Part shown: positions 6,520-7,262 of the stretch, in pieces
Layout: every line of letters begins with the position of its first letter
How positions within the stretch are numbered: position 1 is the stretch's first letter
Source of the DNA: Acidobacteriota bacterium
Lineage (GTDB): Bacteria > Acidobacteriota > Terriglobia > UBA7540
DNA length: 7,262 nt
Reading direction: 5' to 3'
Assembly: GCA_021789565.1 (NCBI GenBank)
Contig: JAJYJL010000391.1
Location: 1-7,262 of the forward strand
Translations under genes and position numbers: made by a program
The notes under the pieces: generated by a model
The model's database searches: none
What the model saw: only the letters and a program-made list of their open reading frames with translations
What the model was told of the DNA's origin: nothing

Positions 6520-7262
6520 TCACCCCGCCGTGCGAGGAGGCAAGGAGTCGTTGGCGATTCGAAAGTTTGATGCCGGGTCGTCGTGCGCCGGCTGGCTCAA
6601 ATTGGGTCGATTGCCCCGGAACGTCTGGTGCGCCAACCGCAGGAGGCGCCGGACCCCTTCTGCCGAGCGTGTAACGAGCATTGCGCCGAAGGGGAGTGGA
6701 TCGTCTGTGGAAATGAAGGCCGCTTCCTCCAAACCTCGAAAGGAACGCAGCCACTCTGAAAAGCGCAAATTTCCCTCACGAAAATAGCGATAGCTGGAGA
6801 CCATGTCGAGATCTTCAACCATCCACTTTCGCCCTTCTTTTGCGGGAGAGTGAATTGCTTCCTGGCCTGTCAGGTCAAGATAAAGCGCCCGGGCCACGTC
6901 CATGCCGTTTTCACCAACGAAAAGACGAAACGTCGCTCCGATCCTGGGATTCGCGTCGAGAACTTTGTATTGGCCGTCACGGGCATCGTAGCGGTATCCG
7001 ATGTCAAGCACGCCGCGATAGCCGATAGCTTTCATGAACCGCCGCGTGATTTCATCGACAACCGGGTTGTGCAGGCAGATTCCGAGGCTGGTTGATCCCG
7101 TGTGAATGGGACATTGGCGGATTTTTTTGCCGGTAAACCCGACGAGGCAATCGGAATTGGTATTGAAATAGCCGTTAAACATCCAGATGGTGTCATCCCC
7201 GCCAGGAATATATTCCTGCAGCATCAGGTTAGGATGATTCCGGTCTTCGGCGAGATCGTAGA
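6520..7262 (-). CDS. ATP-grasp domain ligase, 5' end cut by window edge
   Basis: C-terminal part of an ATP-grasp enzyme, a class that activates a carboxylate as acyl-phosphate and joins it to an amine or other nucleophile. The frame is open from the right edge (no stop up to 7262) to TGA 6520, giving about 246 visible residues; the N-terminal carboxylate-binding domain and part of the ATP lid are missing. Counting from the internal Met at 7224: QEYIPGGDDTIWMFNGYFN (3-21), a central strand region GYRGVLDIGYRYD (68-80), and VLDANPRIGATFRLF (88-102), the metal- and phosphate-binding signature with Asp90, Asn92 and Arg94 in place of the usual Glu-x-Asn. A tail follows with EGRKWMVEDLD (130-140) and an SEWLRSFRGLEEAAF block (156-170). 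ATP-grasp ligases occur in exopolysaccharide loci, where they could add an amino-acid or acyl-amide group to a sugar (inference; substrate unknown). The flippase begins 48 bases downstream. Confidence 0.88.
   Translation of the reverse strand, partial: YDLAEDRNHPNLMLQEYIPGGDDTIWMFNGYFNTNSDCLVGFTGKKIRQCPIHTGSTSLGICLHNPVVDEITRRFMKAIGYRGVLDIGYRYDARDGQYKVLDANPRIGATFRLFVGENGMDVARALYLDLTGQEAIHSPAKEGRKWMVEDLDMVSSYRYFREGNLRFSEWLRSFRGLEEAAFISTDDPLPFGAMLVTRSAEGVRRLLRLAHQTFRGNRPNLSQPAHDDPASNFRIANDSLPPRTAG

Overview
The window holds one stretch of a surface-polysaccharide (exopolysaccharide, capsule or O-antigen type) biosynthesis locus. Six genes lie head to tail on the minus strand and fill almost all of the window; the longest gap between them is 67 bases. 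The sequence is moderately GC-rich and uses strong Shine-Dalgarno sites (AGGAGG, GGAGG) as well as GTG/TTG starts. This fits a free-living Gram-negative-type bacterium. The protein styles, chiefly the ATP-grasp/FkbM/GT4 mix, recall Acidobacteriota or similar environmental lineages, but that is inference and no taxonomic marker is present.

In transcription order (right to left): (1) the 3' two-thirds or so of an ATP-grasp ligase, cut by the right edge (6520-7262); (2) a 448-residue, roughly 12-helix MOP-type flippase, Wzx-like (5125-6471); (3) an aminoglycoside-phosphotransferase-fold small-molecule kinase with intact catalytic motifs (3860-5068); (4) an FkbM-family SAM-dependent methyltransferase (2713-3795); (5) a GT4/GT-B glycosyltransferase (1456-2697); (6) a polytopic O-antigen ligase/polymerase (Wzy/WaaL superfamily), cut by the left edge (1-1388).

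Inferred teamwork: the glycosyltransferase extends a lipid-linked oligosaccharide on the cytoplasmic face. The ATP-grasp ligase, kinase and methyltransferase are candidate modifiers of the sugar or its precursors. The flippase moves the lipid-linked unit across the membrane, and the Wzy/WaaL-like enzyme polymerises it or transfers it to an acceptor. This is a Wzx/Wzy-style pathway of which the window shows only part. No initiating phosphoglycosyltransferase, Wzz/Wzc/Wza export protein or nucleotide-sugar synthesis gene is visible.

All six genes probably belong to one operon whose promoter lies beyond the right edge; no convincing promoter was found inside. There are no RNA genes, mobile elements, CRISPR arrays or long repeats. 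The main items for a second look are the kinase/ATP-grasp pairing in a polysaccharide locus, the start-site choices for three genes, and a weak stem-loop with a T-run between the first two genes. I did not find evidence for a wholly new kind of system.
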